From assembly GCA_033060915.1 (NCBI GenBank), contig CM065397.1:14448001-14512000 (forward strand): 64,000 nt of DNA. The letters run 5' to 3'. The notes beneath the pieces were generated by a model. That model did not search any database. It saw only the letters and a program-made list of their open reading frames with translations, and was not told the origin of the DNA. Origin of the DNA: Euryodendron excelsum. Its lineage: Eukaryota > Streptophyta > Magnoliopsida > Ericales > Pentaphylacaceae. Below, piece after piece: positions 10,607-19,799 of this stretch. A program made the translations under genes and the position numbers. Position 1 is the stretch's first letter, and each line of letters begins with the position of its first letter.

Positions 10607-13204
10607 GTGGGGGGGAGGGAGATGGGAGGACTCAATTAATTCCAATTAGTTTAAAGCTCAATAATTCCAAATTAGTTAATTAATCATACTTAAATTAATT
10701 AATTGTAATTAAATGGGTTAATTTCACTTTAACCCCTAGTGGTTTGCTCAAAAAACACATACAATTCCTCACCTTTAAAAACCATGAAGCAAAGGAAAAA
10801 CTTTGCGAGAAAATTGCATCCTCTAAAATTATATAACTGTATAGACTTTATCCAAGAATGAAAAGAGAAGCACATACTGCAGTCTAACTTTTCCTCTAGC
10901 CCCTCCCTTTCCAAACAAAAAAAGGCCCAAATGACCTCATCTTTGACTCAACATAAAGCCTCTAGAAATTTATCAATTTATTTATTCTAGTCTTAAACAA
11001 GGTTTTAATAACACGATTCTCTCTAGCTCAACTAAGGGCATAGCATTTAAACACACATAAAAAAATGAAGCTAAGTGGAGTAAGGCAAGCTATTTTACAC
11101 AACCAATTGGATCATTTATGCCAAAATGGTGGGACACCCCAAGTCTTTTCTCCTATGGGCTGGGCCTTATGAATGGAATTGTGTCAGCAGATGTATCAGG
11201 GTTGGATTAGATTGCAAGTACAGAAGGATCATCACATTACATGTTGGACAGACTGGTAGTGAAGTGACAGGCTAGAAAAGATAAATTCCTTATTTGTGAT
11301 GCCCTGGTAAACATGGAGAGAGAATTTTGGCTGTTCAGAACTTCAAGGGGTGGCCCAACATTGGCATCTGAATATCTAGAATATTTAAAATCTGACACAC
11401 CTAATAGAGCTTATCTTGTGCAGTTTATTCAGGGGAAGGTGGATGCTTGCTTCTATTAGAGGTATCTTTCTGTGTAAGGTGTTTGTATTCTGCTTTACCA
11501 CAAACCATAGGCAGTTCTTTTACCTCCAAGTTGCAAAAATCCTTTTCAAAGTTTAATCCTTCATCAAAATTTTGGAAGATAACTCAAATTTAAACCAACT
11601 TCGCACAATGCACTTAAAATTGAAATTGGTTAAGAAACATGCCATTATGCATGCGTTTAAATATACGGAAGTAATGGAGTGGCTTTAGAAGGAAGAAGTG
11701 AAAATGGTTATTACACTTCCAGTTTAAAATCTCTTATGTCCGCTTCAACTCCTGTTGTGGCCAATATTATAGACGGCAAGTTGAGGCCCTCTGTTTAGAA
11801 GGAAGAATTCTTAAAATACAACCCTTTTTTCTCCCATAGATCCTGCAGGAGACAAAATGCTTGAACTTTTCTTGGAGGGATCTTGAGTGTTGCCTGAATC
11901 AAGTTAAAATCATGTCTTTTTTGTAATTATGAAGCTTTCAAGGGGGGCTTCTAACGCATCATTGTACAGCAACTGAACAAATGTTACTAATATTTGGAGC
12001 TTATGTGCTTCTTAAGCCTATTCTACCTTCAATTCTTGCTAAGCCTCTTCAGTAACTCTTTCACTAGATCCTAAAAAAAATTAAAAAAATAAAAATAAAA
12101 GAAAAAATTCAGTTGCCAAAGGATCATCATGCTCCTTGGGCCCCCACATAATATAGAAATAAATGAAATTAATACTTAAGAAATTATGTGGTCTAACTAA
12201 GATGTGGAACGACAATGTAGAAACTGGTCCTATATTGTCTTCCATGTGGTAATTAAGGAGTGAAAGTAAATCATGTCATATTATCTCTAAAGTATCCTCA
12301 TTATCTACACTCTTAGTGTTCCTAATTCACCCTGTTACTATAACTACAGCCGTTCAATATTTAACAATATGCTCAAAACAAAAATGCAGCCAAGACCCAT
12401 CAAAGAATCTATCACCTGTTATAGCCAACACAAGTGCAACAGCCATAACAAAGAATTTCAATTGCTGAAAAGGAAAGTCAACTTGATCAGCTAAAGATAC
12501 AGGCTTGAAACAGCAGCACACAGAGACCAATCAAACATGTAAAAGACAGGACACGACATGTCCAAGGACAAACAAATTCTAGTTTACAGCAAGAATCTAT
12601 ACCTTGGATTTGGCATTCTTACACTTTGAGCACCTCTAGAGGCTGTATCAGTGGGCCGGCCTTCTCCCTCCGAAGTCCTTGTAATTGAAATGGTGGAGAA
12701 AGAGGCAGGAAGGTTGCTCTGAGTAGCCCCCTGACGGGCCTGAGATGAATCTGGCTCTGAAGCCTGGTTGCGATAATGCCAACGCCAAAAAAGAAGAGGA
12801 AGTGTTGCAACACATCCAGATGTATAGCCCACAATCCACCCAAATAAAGGGGTACGTGGATGTTCATGCCTTGACATAGATAAAACAACTATAGCTGCAA
12901 CAATCTGGCTCACAGTTAGAACTAGTTCAATTGATATCCATAACCCAGAATTCAGTGGACTCCTACGGCGACGGCCATGCCCATCTCCTCTCCTAATCAA
13001 TGATGAATCCCTTGAGTTCGATCCATTAGCAGAAGAAAGTGAAGGTTGAAAAACAGGGGTCCTCACACTTGTAGGAGACCGGTCTTCATGATGCAGTGTG
13101 TCCAAGACGTTTGTATCATGGGATGAACCAGATGAGGAAGCCGTACTGCTACTTCTTATGTCAATGACATGTTCATGATCGTTAGGGCTTTCTACTCGCT
13201 CCAT
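1..13204 (-). CDS. RING-H2 membrane E3 ubiquitin ligase, At4g11680/At1g63170 type (3' end off window)
   Basis: Predicted membrane-anchored E3 ubiquitin-protein ligase. Coding exons on the minus strand are 13204-12603, 2098-1973, 1867-1576 and 228-1. Every junction is GT-AG and the frame is continuous, giving 416 codons up to the window edge. Residues 1-85 are Ser-rich and polar and include EHVIDI near residue 11. Hydrophobic segments lie at about 88-110, 119-140, 211-229 and 244-270, the last including a Cys-rich CATICCCLPC. A C3H2C3 RING follows: Cys342, Cys345, Cys360, His362, His365, Cys368, Cys379, Cys382. Family members are about 380-420 residues, so little is missing. An in-frame ATG at 13264 would add 20 residues. 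The 13204 start is preferred because, as recalled, homologues begin shortly before the HVIDI segment. Intron 1 is about 10.5 kb and holds a retrotransposon. Substrate and membrane are unknown. The family call is strong; the exact orthologue is not resolved. Confidence 0.9.
229..1575 (-). other. Intron 3 of the RING gene
   Basis: Donor GTAAG at 1575 and acceptor CAG ending at 229, minus strand. It holds a MITE-like inverted-repeat segment at 843-1148 and short duplicated phrases near 1440-1555 (CAGGGAAGCTT and CAGGGCAA each occur twice). Nothing else was recognised. Confidence 0.7.
843..1148. mobile_element. MITE-like inverted-repeat element in RING intron 3
   Basis: The left end (TGCTGTGTTTGGA, then GATTTAT) is matched by the reverse complement of the right end (ATAAATC, then CCAAACACAGCA), and the interior holds no ORF. 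Length is about 306 bp. The ends resemble PIF/Harbinger (Tourist-like) MITEs. The flanking triplets are TTA on the left and TTG on the right, so a 3-bp target duplication is only approximate. Confidence 0.5.
2913..3072. mobile_element. Short MITE-like inverted repeat (Tourist-like ends)
   Basis: About 160 bp. The left end GGCCTGTTTGGAAGTTGAGG pairs with the reverse complement of the right end (CAGCCTCTTTGGAACTTGAG), and the purine-rich and pyrimidine-rich halves continue the fold. No ORF is present. GGCCTGTTTGG-type termini are typical of Harbinger-derived MITEs in plants. A clean TTA target duplication was not seen. Confidence 0.45.
3851..3911. repeat. Tandem direct repeat, period 33 bp
   Basis: AGATGCTCATCTTTGCTTGA with its following CCAGAGGT occurs at 3851-3878 and again at 3884-3911, with one mismatch. 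Confidence 0.85.
4310..4314. repeat. Target site duplication, left copy (GGCAT)
   Basis: GGCAT immediately precedes the 5' LTR and is identical to 9511-9515 after the 3' LTR. Five base pairs is the expected copia duplication length. Confidence 0.85.
4315..4808 (+). repeat. 5' LTR of the copia element
   Basis: 494 bp, TG...CA ends. It contains a TATA box (TGTATAAATAGGAGG, about 4499-4513) followed by a purine-rich stretch. Directly repeated at 9004-9510. The sequence just after it (TGTTATCAACACG) is the probable primer binding site; in the inverted copy it reads CGTTATCAGCACG. A match to a specific tRNA was not verified. Confidence 0.88.
4842..5203 (+). mobile_element. hAT-like MITE, copy 1 (left arm)
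   Basis: 362 bp with terminal inverted repeats: CAAGTATCAAAATTTC at the left and GAAATTTTGTTCCTTG at the right. Flanked by an 8-bp duplication with one mismatch, CTTAAGGC (4834-4841) and CTTGAGGC (5204-5211). Just inside both ends are clusters of GTTTCGG/CGAAAC motifs. No ORF of note. The other arm lacks the insertion at the matching place, where it reads CTTGTGGTAAAT, so an empty-site comparison is available. Confidence 0.82.
5747..6313 (+). pseudogene. Degenerate copia gag, plus-strand arm
   Basis: Begins ATG TCA AAT CTC ACA AAG (MSNLTK). The reading LDISGKNYLS, then a stop, then IHLCVNDLG and IIKEENEE identifies copia gag. Further on it reads LRLQDFKVISEYNSALFKIS in a shifted frame. In-frame TAG codons and at least one frameshift near 6030-6050 make it non-coding. 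It breaks off at SRPTSSTPFP near 6313, where the inverted arm begins. Confidence 0.8.
6314..7269 (-). pseudogene. Degenerate copia gag with zinc knuckle, minus-strand arm
   Basis: Starts at ATG 7269 on the minus strand and runs toward 6314, further into gag than the plus-strand arm. Recognisable parts are EQNNELLMENHESRPTGFSP (about 6700-6760) and a decayed zinc knuckle (about 6409-6449, CYKYSMKGHCSRTC, with the second Cys replaced by Tyr). The copia-like HLDVLDFFEY follows near 6340-6365. Several stops and frame changes interrupt it. Confidence 0.75.
7287..7628 (-). mobile_element. hAT-like MITE, copy 2 (right arm)
   Basis: 342 bp, same family as 4842-5203 and in the same orientation relative to its arm. 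On the plus strand it begins CAAGGAACAAAATTTCC and ends CAAAATTTTGATCCTTG (reverse-complementary ends). It is flanked by an exact 8-bp duplication, GCTACACC, at 7279-7286 and 7629-7636. It sits just upstream of the minus-strand gag ATG, a different site from copy 1. Confidence 0.87.
8196..8680 (-). repeat. Inverted, 5'-truncated copy of the copia LTR
   Basis: The reverse complement matches LTR 4315-4808, including GTATAAATAGGAGGC and the TTTTATAA end, followed on the minus strand by the leader CGTTATCAGCACGAAG. The first roughly 20 bp of the LTR are missing. The break falls at a CCACCA shared with the pol sequence that follows on the plus strand. Confidence 0.85.
8681..8746 (+). pseudogene. 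C-terminal RNase H remnant of copia pol
   Basis: The plus-strand codons from ACT GCA ACA TTT GAG to the TGA at 8744-8746 read TATFEKLIHNIGTRRLKDL then SF and stop. This matches the conserved copia polyprotein end (LPTATFEKLV..IGMRRLKDL). It shows that the 3' part of the element is in plus orientation and that the deletion/inversion junction lies just before it. Confidence 0.8.
8997..9003 (+). other. Polypurine tract of the copia element
   Basis: GGGGAAG directly abuts the TG of the 3' LTR. It is preceded by TTTTAATGAGGC, a phrase typical of the region before the polypurine tract in plant copia elements. It primes plus-strand DNA synthesis. Confidence 0.75.
9004..9510 (+). repeat. 3' LTR of the copia element
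   Basis: 507 bp, TGTTATGAAA to TTTTATAACA, a direct repeat of 4315-4808 with visible substitutions and small indels. TATA box GTATAAATAGG near 9190-9200. The many differences from the 5' LTR suggest an old insertion; divergence was not calculated. Confidence 0.9.
9511..9515. repeat. Target site duplication, right copy (GGCAT)
   Basis: Matches 4310-4314 exactly. It shows that the outer LTRs delimit one integration event. Confidence 0.85.
9516..12602 (-). other. Intron 1 of the RING gene, 5' part
   Basis: Non-coding stretch between the retrotransposon and coding exon 1. It contains a 21-bp direct repeat near 10020-10060 (CATGAAGCAAAAATGTTTCTC twice), a homopolymer run at 10554-10605, and AT-rich DNA. 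No exon that would fit the family is needed or seen. Confidence 0.55.
10554..10605. repeat. Homopolymer junction T31-G21
   Basis: About 31 T followed directly by about 21 G, then G-rich sequence with scattered A and T. Exact lengths in such runs are unreliable in assemblies. Confidence 0.8.
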
Positions 13205-14340
13205 TAACAATGGGGATTTGTTGGTTTTGTTTTTACAAAGCAGTCCCAGTAAGAGAATGGCCATCTAAGTCCAGCAAAATAGGAAGTAAAGGACACATGG
13301 GATGATAGAACGAGAAATCCACATTCACATCCCACTTCTGGACTGTATTCAAACAATTAAGCAATTGTCTTATGCAGCAACCATTTGCACTGTCCAACTT
13401 AAATATTTGAAACCACGGGATGCGGATAAATAGCAAGTTCTCATTCTGTTCAAGAACCAAAATAAAACATTATCAGAATCATGAATGTTTTCTTTTTCCC
13501 CTTTTATAACCCTGTTATTTTTTGCCATGAAATCTAAAGAATATAAAATGGAATCCTAGAACCATTCTTGTTTTGGTTCCTTTAAAAATAAAAATTAAAC
13601 AAATTACAGAGTTATAATAGGAATTGAAACAAGAGGTTTCCCATCATCTTGTGGCCCACAAATTAAAAACGTGAGTTTCAAACTTCCAATTTATTTTCTT
13701 GACATACTTCTTAGCAACTAAACACAAAGAACTAAGGAAATATGAGGGGGGAATATGTTTATACACATAGAACTAATCACAAGTATTTGATCATAAACCC
13801 ATTAAACCTAACATTTATACGACCAAAGCAACAAAGGAAGATTCATACAAACTTATACGGAAGGAAAAATAAATAATAGCTACTATAATTTTAATACAAG
13901 CCTCTGGACCAAACACAAATCATCAGTGCCCATAAAAAAGGCAAAAAAATAATAACAATAATAACAAATATCTTCAGAATACAAGTGGCAAATTAGAAGT
14001 TCAAAACCTGCGAAAACAAACATCGATTGACCAGTAGAAAGAAAAAAACAATTATCAAATTACCATCGGAAAAATAATCAAAACCCTAGAATCGGAACGT
14101 TGACCATCTTAAAGAAAGATCAAACAGCTTAAGCGAAACCAAAACAAACCCATTTGAAACCTAGAAATTTCCAAGAACTGAATTGATATAGTCAGCCTCC
14201 GTGGATATTAACGATGAAAGATAGAATTGCAATCGCTAGCACCGCATATGATATTTTCAAATAAAAACAAGATAAATATATATATATATAAGGTGCGCAT
14301 GTAGAGAGAGAGAAAGGGTTAGGGTTTTAGATAGTACACA
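13205..14340 (-). other. 5' leader and probable leader intron of the RING gene
   Basis: No coding potential is seen here. A plausible acceptor (TTGAACAG) on the minus strand at 13446 would place a leader exon at about 13205-13445, joined to an upstream first exon nearer 14.0-14.34 kb. The donor was not fixed. A pyrimidine-rich CCTAACCCTTTCTCTC tract on the minus strand near 14300-14330 resembles plant leader or promoter sequence. Transcript data would be needed to define the start site. Confidence 0.4.
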
Positions 14341-16389
14341 CCAGTGGGCAGTGGACATTGAAGTTATGGTTCGATGATGGAACAATCAAAGAATCGAAGA
14401 AGTTTCGGAGGTAACTGGTTTGATTCACTGGGTTGCTTTTTTGTTTCACGCACTTTTCTTTTGGAATATATTTGTCGATATATATATATATATATATAGC
14501 GTCAGCTTCCGAGCTCCATTGCTTCGTGGTCTCGTCTGGGAATATGCGATAAATATCTTTAGCACCCTTTTTTTTGGTCTTTTGGGTAAATATCATTTGG
14601 TCTCTTCAACTTTACTTTAATTTCTAATATCACCCTTATCTTAAAAAGTTTAAACAATTAAGCCATTCCAGCTTCATTTTTTTTTTTTAAGAACAACTTA
14701 TGCGCACATTAACTAATTTATTTCTTGGTCTAATCAAATATTTCACTTGCAAAACTAGAAAATTCACGAGAGATCATGACTGTAAAGTTGCAAAGTTTTG
14801 AACTTAAATCAATACAGTCCAACTACTAAGTGAAAAACAAATACCATTATACCATGTGATTTCTACTTATCAAATAAATGATGCATTTTTCTACTTAAGT
14901 TAATTTTAAAGCTTAAATTAAGAAAATTATAGTCGCAAAGAGACAGAGAGAGAGATTGAGTGTTTGAGATTTCATAAACACAAGTTCACAGATAATTTAA
15001 TAGAGTTATATTTTCTTGCGTTTACTTAACATTACATTGACTTAATTATGAATGTTTGAGAGCTCAAATAAAAAAAAATTTGAAGAATGATATTGAAAAT
15101 TTAAGTAACATTCAAGAGAATAAACAATAATTTACCTTTTCAGAAAGAAAAAAAAAACTTGTTAATTTCACTCTCTTTTTGTATTAATCGGATATCCAGG
15201 CTAACTTGTGTGCACCTCAACTAAATTTAGAGTCTATGCAGTACCTCTTATCCAACACAAACAGAATAATTACCAGATCAAAAACCCTACGGTGGTCCTA
15301 AGGAGTTAATAGTACTTAAGAGATTTTGAACCTGAGATTTGGGAGGAAGCAGATCTCCTAATCCTTACCCTCGACCACCAGGTCAACCCCTTGAAGTTTT
15401 ATTAATTTCACTTTATCCCTTTTAGTATATGCAAAAGAACACTGCAACGCATTGCACTTAAAAAATCTATACTTACACCCTTTGTGGTTTAAGATAAAAT
15501 GAAATTGTTAACTCTTTTATGTAAACTAAAAGTTAGTTTGTGTCTCGAATGCTCTAAGTACGGACCCAGGGCCTAGGACAATATGAGGTTTTGTGTGAGA
15601 ATCAGGTGTGTTTTGTTTATAGCACCAACCTCCGTTTTTCATTTTCATAGATTGTGTAAGGTTTGCCTTTCTAAAAAAACTACTCTTAAGTGCAATTTCA
15701 CTTTGTTTTTTAATAAGACTAAATTGTCTTTATATCCCTCTCATCCCTATTTCCCATCATTCTTCCATTCTCTACGCATAACCCATCATTTATTCATCCC
15801 ACCCTGGCTACGTAGCTGCCACCACTATTACCCATGAGTGCCATTTCCACCACTCATGGTCACAAAACCTCCCTGTGTGTGTGTGTGTGTGTGTGTGTGT
15901 CTCCTCTCTCTCTCTCTCTCTCACACACACACTCTCACACACACACACCACTCATGATTATGGATGGCAAAGAGCCGAGTTTAGGTTGGGAGATTCCTAT
16001 CTCATTCCTGCCCCATCATGGTAACGTCTTCCCCCATACTCACCCGACCCCACCCCGTTTAGCCCCTCCTCACACCACCCAACCTCTTTCCGCCTCTTTT
16101 ATGTTGGTGAGTTTTTCAATCACATTATGGATAAAGCAAGGAATAAATTTACAAAAATATAGAAAAAAAATCACAATAATAAATTTTAATAAAATATGTA
16201 CATATAAAAATATATATATATATGTATAAACGGGGCGTTTCATGGTGGAGCAAGTTATTGCACATTGTCCCTAAACCCACTCACCCTGATTAGTATCATC
16301 TCATACCCATCTCAATAAGATTAAAGCAAGCAAAAATTCGAGATATCGAATTATTTTGCTATCCCTACTCATGGCTACCACTGCTCATG
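14341..16389. other. Intergenic region upstream of the RING gene
   Basis: AT-rich with no supported gene. Holds a (TA)n run at about 14477-14499 and a compound microsatellite at 15874-15949. ORFs across the microsatellite are low-complexity and not believable. Confidence 0.55.
15874..15949. repeat. Compound microsatellite (GT)n-(CT)n-(CA)n
   Basis: About 27 bp of GT, then CT, then interrupted CA units. Confidence 0.9.
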
Positions 16390-16506
16390 TGTCACAATCT
16401 CACATAGGATAGAAAAATGGGAGGTATTGGACTTATAAGGGAGATAAGCAACACTACTCAATAGCTTAAGTTTTTTGGTCAAATGGCAAGCGTCCGCCCT
16501 GTGACA
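16390..16506 (+). repeat. TRIM 5' LTR
   Basis: 117 bp, TG...CA; direct repeat of 16619-16735. Confidence 0.85.
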
Positions 16507-16618
16507 AGTGGTATCAAAGCCACACAGATTCTAGTCAAATTCCACACCAAGCGCTCAGAGGAGTAGGCAAGGTAGTCAGACCTGCAATGAGGGTGTCACA
16601 GATTCAAGTGGTGGAGTA

Positions 16619-16735
16619 TGTCACTATCCCATATCAAATAGAAAAGTGAGAGGTCTTGAGCCTATAAGGGAGGTAGACAGCACCATCCAATAACTTAGGC
16701 TTTTAAGTTTGATGAGAAGCGTCCGACCCGTGACA
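16619..16735 (+). repeat. TRIM 3' LTR
   Basis: 117 bp, TGTCAC...GTGACA; the same length as the 5' copy, with substitutions. Confidence 0.85.
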
Positions 16736-19560
16736 CGATGGGATGCTACCAGCACCACTTATAGTGAGAGACCTCTCTCTCTCTATCTCTACCATCACTT
16801 ATAACCTCCCCAGCCCACCCATGGTTGCCCATATGTAAACCCATCATCCAGGCCACCACCACCACTTATAGTAGCCACTACCATCATCATTCATTGTAGA
16901 CATAATTTCATTTTTTATATCCATCTATTATATATGTATATATGTATATTTTATATATATGTATTCAAACTGATAAACATAGTTCTGCCATCAGCTCTAT
17001 CTAACATGGTAAGATTTGTGGTTTAAGTAGTGGGTGCATGTGGAGCTTATCTAAATTTTATGGTAAATCTCAATTTTCCCAAATTTTTTGTTGAATCTTT
17101 CTTAATTGGGATTTGCATGAATTTTATACTAACTTGTCATTTAATAAAATAGAATTCTATCAATATTTTCTTACATTCTTGGATTCTAATGATCCTGTGT
17201 CCTATCCAAATTTTGTCAATCTATATCCCCACTTATGTGGTGAATCAATCAAATATGTGAACCAAATACAGAGAATCCAAATAACTATTTTTACTAAGAT
17301 ATGCTTGGATCAAGAATTTGATGATAGAAAAGAAAAGAAAAAGAAAAAGAAAAAAGTGAGAGAAAAAAATAACAAAATACTATTTTATTTTGTTCTTTTT
17401 TCCCTCACATTTTTCTTTTCCTTTGCTTTTTTCTTAATGAATACAAATTTCAAACACAGCATAAAATGTTATTGATTTCTTCTTTAAGACATGTCTTGCA
17501 CTGTGTATTGGTTCATTTCTTTTGTTCATTTGCAAACTAACTGGTTTTGTTGGATCTACTATTCTTCTTGTTACTTATGTTCTTCCTTTTCTTTTTTTAT
17601 AAATTAGTTTTGATATGGTCTTGTTCATTCTTTTGGAACTTGGGAAATTAGAGATATTTTTTTTTTTTTTTTTTGGTTGGTTATGGTGACAAACTAAAGA
17701 TAATGTAGAGAGAAAAGAGCAATGACAACTTTGGCATACAGTGGAATAGGTAGACAAATTTTAATAAAATAAAAGAGTATTTTGTTATTTTACTCAGCCC
17801 ATTAACCCTATTAGCTTTTTTACACATTACCTTAGAGCCTAGACCACGTAACTACACATGCCTGTAGGTTTTTGCAGTGTGGGGTTGTTGTGATTTTTTA
17901 GTTAACTACAAGGGAATGAAGTGAAATTAATTAAGTATTTTGACCCTTTTTTCTCAGGGCATAAATTCTTGATAGGTTACCAATAATATAATTTGCCTCC
18001 CCACAAGTTTTTGAAATATTATTAGTCTCCTAATTTAAATACTTCCAACTTTTTGCCCTTTTCCCATAAAATCTTGTTAAATTACCAACAATCTCATTTG
18101 TCTCCTCTCTTTTTTATAAAATATCAACATTCACCTACTTTAATAATTTACCTCACCTTGTTTATCTTCGTAGATTTAGGATAGATTACCAATAATATTA
18201 TTGGCCTACCTCGAGCTTACTAAGATATCATTATTTACCTAATTTTAAATAAACCCTAAAATTCTATGACATGTCAAACTATTCATTTATTAAAAAAATA
18301 AAAAACAAAAAAAATTATTTTATTCATTTATTATGGTGCTCATTGTAAGGGCATACGATGCTTGATTTATTTTATTGTTGCATTTTGTTGTGTTTTTTAA
18401 ACCATGGTTCTTGCAAAGTGACTCTCATTTTGATGCTTACTAGCGCTCCAATCTTGTTTTGATTAAGCCTATCTGCAACCTCCATCGCTTAAATATAATT
18501 GGGTAAATTTTATCTAGGATCCCTTAAGTTTGGCATATCAATAGTTGGACCTATTACTTTTTAAAAGTAAGCACCTAGACCCTTGAGATTTTGTGTACCG
18601 GCAACTGGACCGCCTACCATTAGGTCCGGTAGCTAATTTTCGTGTGTTGACCACTTTGACCAATGAAAAGACATATATACCCTCCAATTGCTTTAAAAAA
18701 ATGAATACTCAATAAGAAATGGCACTAGATACACGACCTATCTTTCGACTTTCACCAATATATTATTTTAAGTCAACAACAAACCCAAGAAAGGAAAAAT
18801 ACTTTGTCTAATACCAAAAAAAATAAAGATGGGGAGGAGGAGAGGATAAATAACTTAAACTATGACAGTAATTAAATTATGTTGCAACTTTTAGTAAAGC
18901 AAAACATGAGATGATTTCAGCTTTTTCACCTTATGAATTCTGCAAGTTCACATTGTCAAACATTTGAGAAGCAAAGTAAATATTCTCCAAATCAAACTTC
19001 AGGCACACATCAACAATCAACGAACCAAATATGTCACATTGTCATCAAGCCTGATTTTTTCTTCTTTTTATTTTTTGAATAGAGACCAAACCCGACTTTT
19101 CAAAACTATAAGACATGTTTTTGGTTTTTTGTTTTTTTTTTTGGCATTAGAGCAACATCTTGTATACAATTACATAAAATGATCATGTATACATGATCCC
19201 TAAAATTATATAAAGGACTAAGAAAACCAAAGTCATTTTGGGACTAAATTAAATAAAGTTATCAAATCAAAGGTTATGTCATGCCCACCAACTCACCCGT
19301 CACCCACCATCACCCATTGGTACCTTTCCATTCTTAATTTCCAACTAAATTCAATATGGGTATTTAAGCACAAACACAGAGCAATATTAACACTTCAGAA
19401 AGAAGAAGAAAAAAAAAACCCCTTCTAATAGCATTATAGACATGACAAATAATTTTATGTGTATGTGTATCAGTAACTCCATATGGTGAATGAAGATACA
19501 AACACTAAAACCCAATATATAACAAGCAAAGCAGGCATGCAACACAGCGATGTAGTCAAT
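16736..19560. other. Intergenic, no gene recognised
   Basis: AT-rich DNA with homopolymer runs. A phrase near 18505-18665 (ATCTAGGATCCCTTAAG, GACCATTAGGTCC-like) resembles dispersed non-coding plant repeats, but no element ends were found. No supported ORF. Confidence 0.45.
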
Positions 19561-19574
19561 TGGGTCGGTGTTGA

Positions 19575-19784
19575 TTAGAGCTTGACAAGGCCTTTCAAGA
19601 CAATGACGAGATATGGGTGAGTTTCTTCATCGACGAAGCAGAGCACATTTTCAGGAGCTTCCAAGTTTCGCTTATAAGCAGCACAATGATGCCTCACTAT
19701 GATATGCTTTTCAAGACGAGTCCAAGTAAGGTTGCAAGCTAAATTGAGAATCGTGTTACTCAAGCTCGAATTGCTTAAAATGTT
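19575..19784 (-). other. Short open frame lacking an ATG; possible gene remnant
   Basis: On the minus strand an open frame of about 70 codons ends at the TAA-side stop near 19575 and reads, in part, LEAPENVLCFVDEETHPYLV. Its composition looks more like protein than the surroundings, but there is no ATG in frame after the preceding stop. A TATA-like AATAAATAGAC lies about 40 bp upstream on the same strand. I do not recognise the family. It may be a decayed fragment or chance. Confidence 0.2.
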
Positions 19785-19799
19785 TGCTTAAAGACTTGA

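Larger units (their letters stand above)
16390..16735 (+). mobile_element. TRIM (terminal-repeat retrotransposon in miniature)
   Basis: Two direct repeats of 117 bp, 16390-16506 and 16619-16735, both starting TGTCAC and ending GTGACA, surround a 112-bp interior with no coding capacity. Two bases after the first repeat is TGGTATCAAAGC (16509-16520), one mismatch from the primer binding site complementary to plant initiator Met-tRNA (TGGTATCAGAGC). A purine-rich GGTGGAGTA precedes the second repeat. LTR features such as ACTTATAAGG resemble known TRIM families. Flanking 5-mers (TCATG, CGATG) match only partly, so the target duplication is decayed or absent. Confidence 0.85.

Noticed and set aside
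12619..12888. Additional minus-strand ORFs within RING exon 1
   Set aside because: They are alternative frames of the well-supported coding exon.
15834..16229. 131-codon ORF over the GT/CT/CA microsatellite
   Set aside because: The protein is almost entirely a translated simple repeat, and no neighbouring exon or family signal was found.
16390..16735. Plain tandem or segmental duplication
   Set aside because: The Met-tRNA primer site, the TG...CA ends and the purine tract fit an LTR element better.
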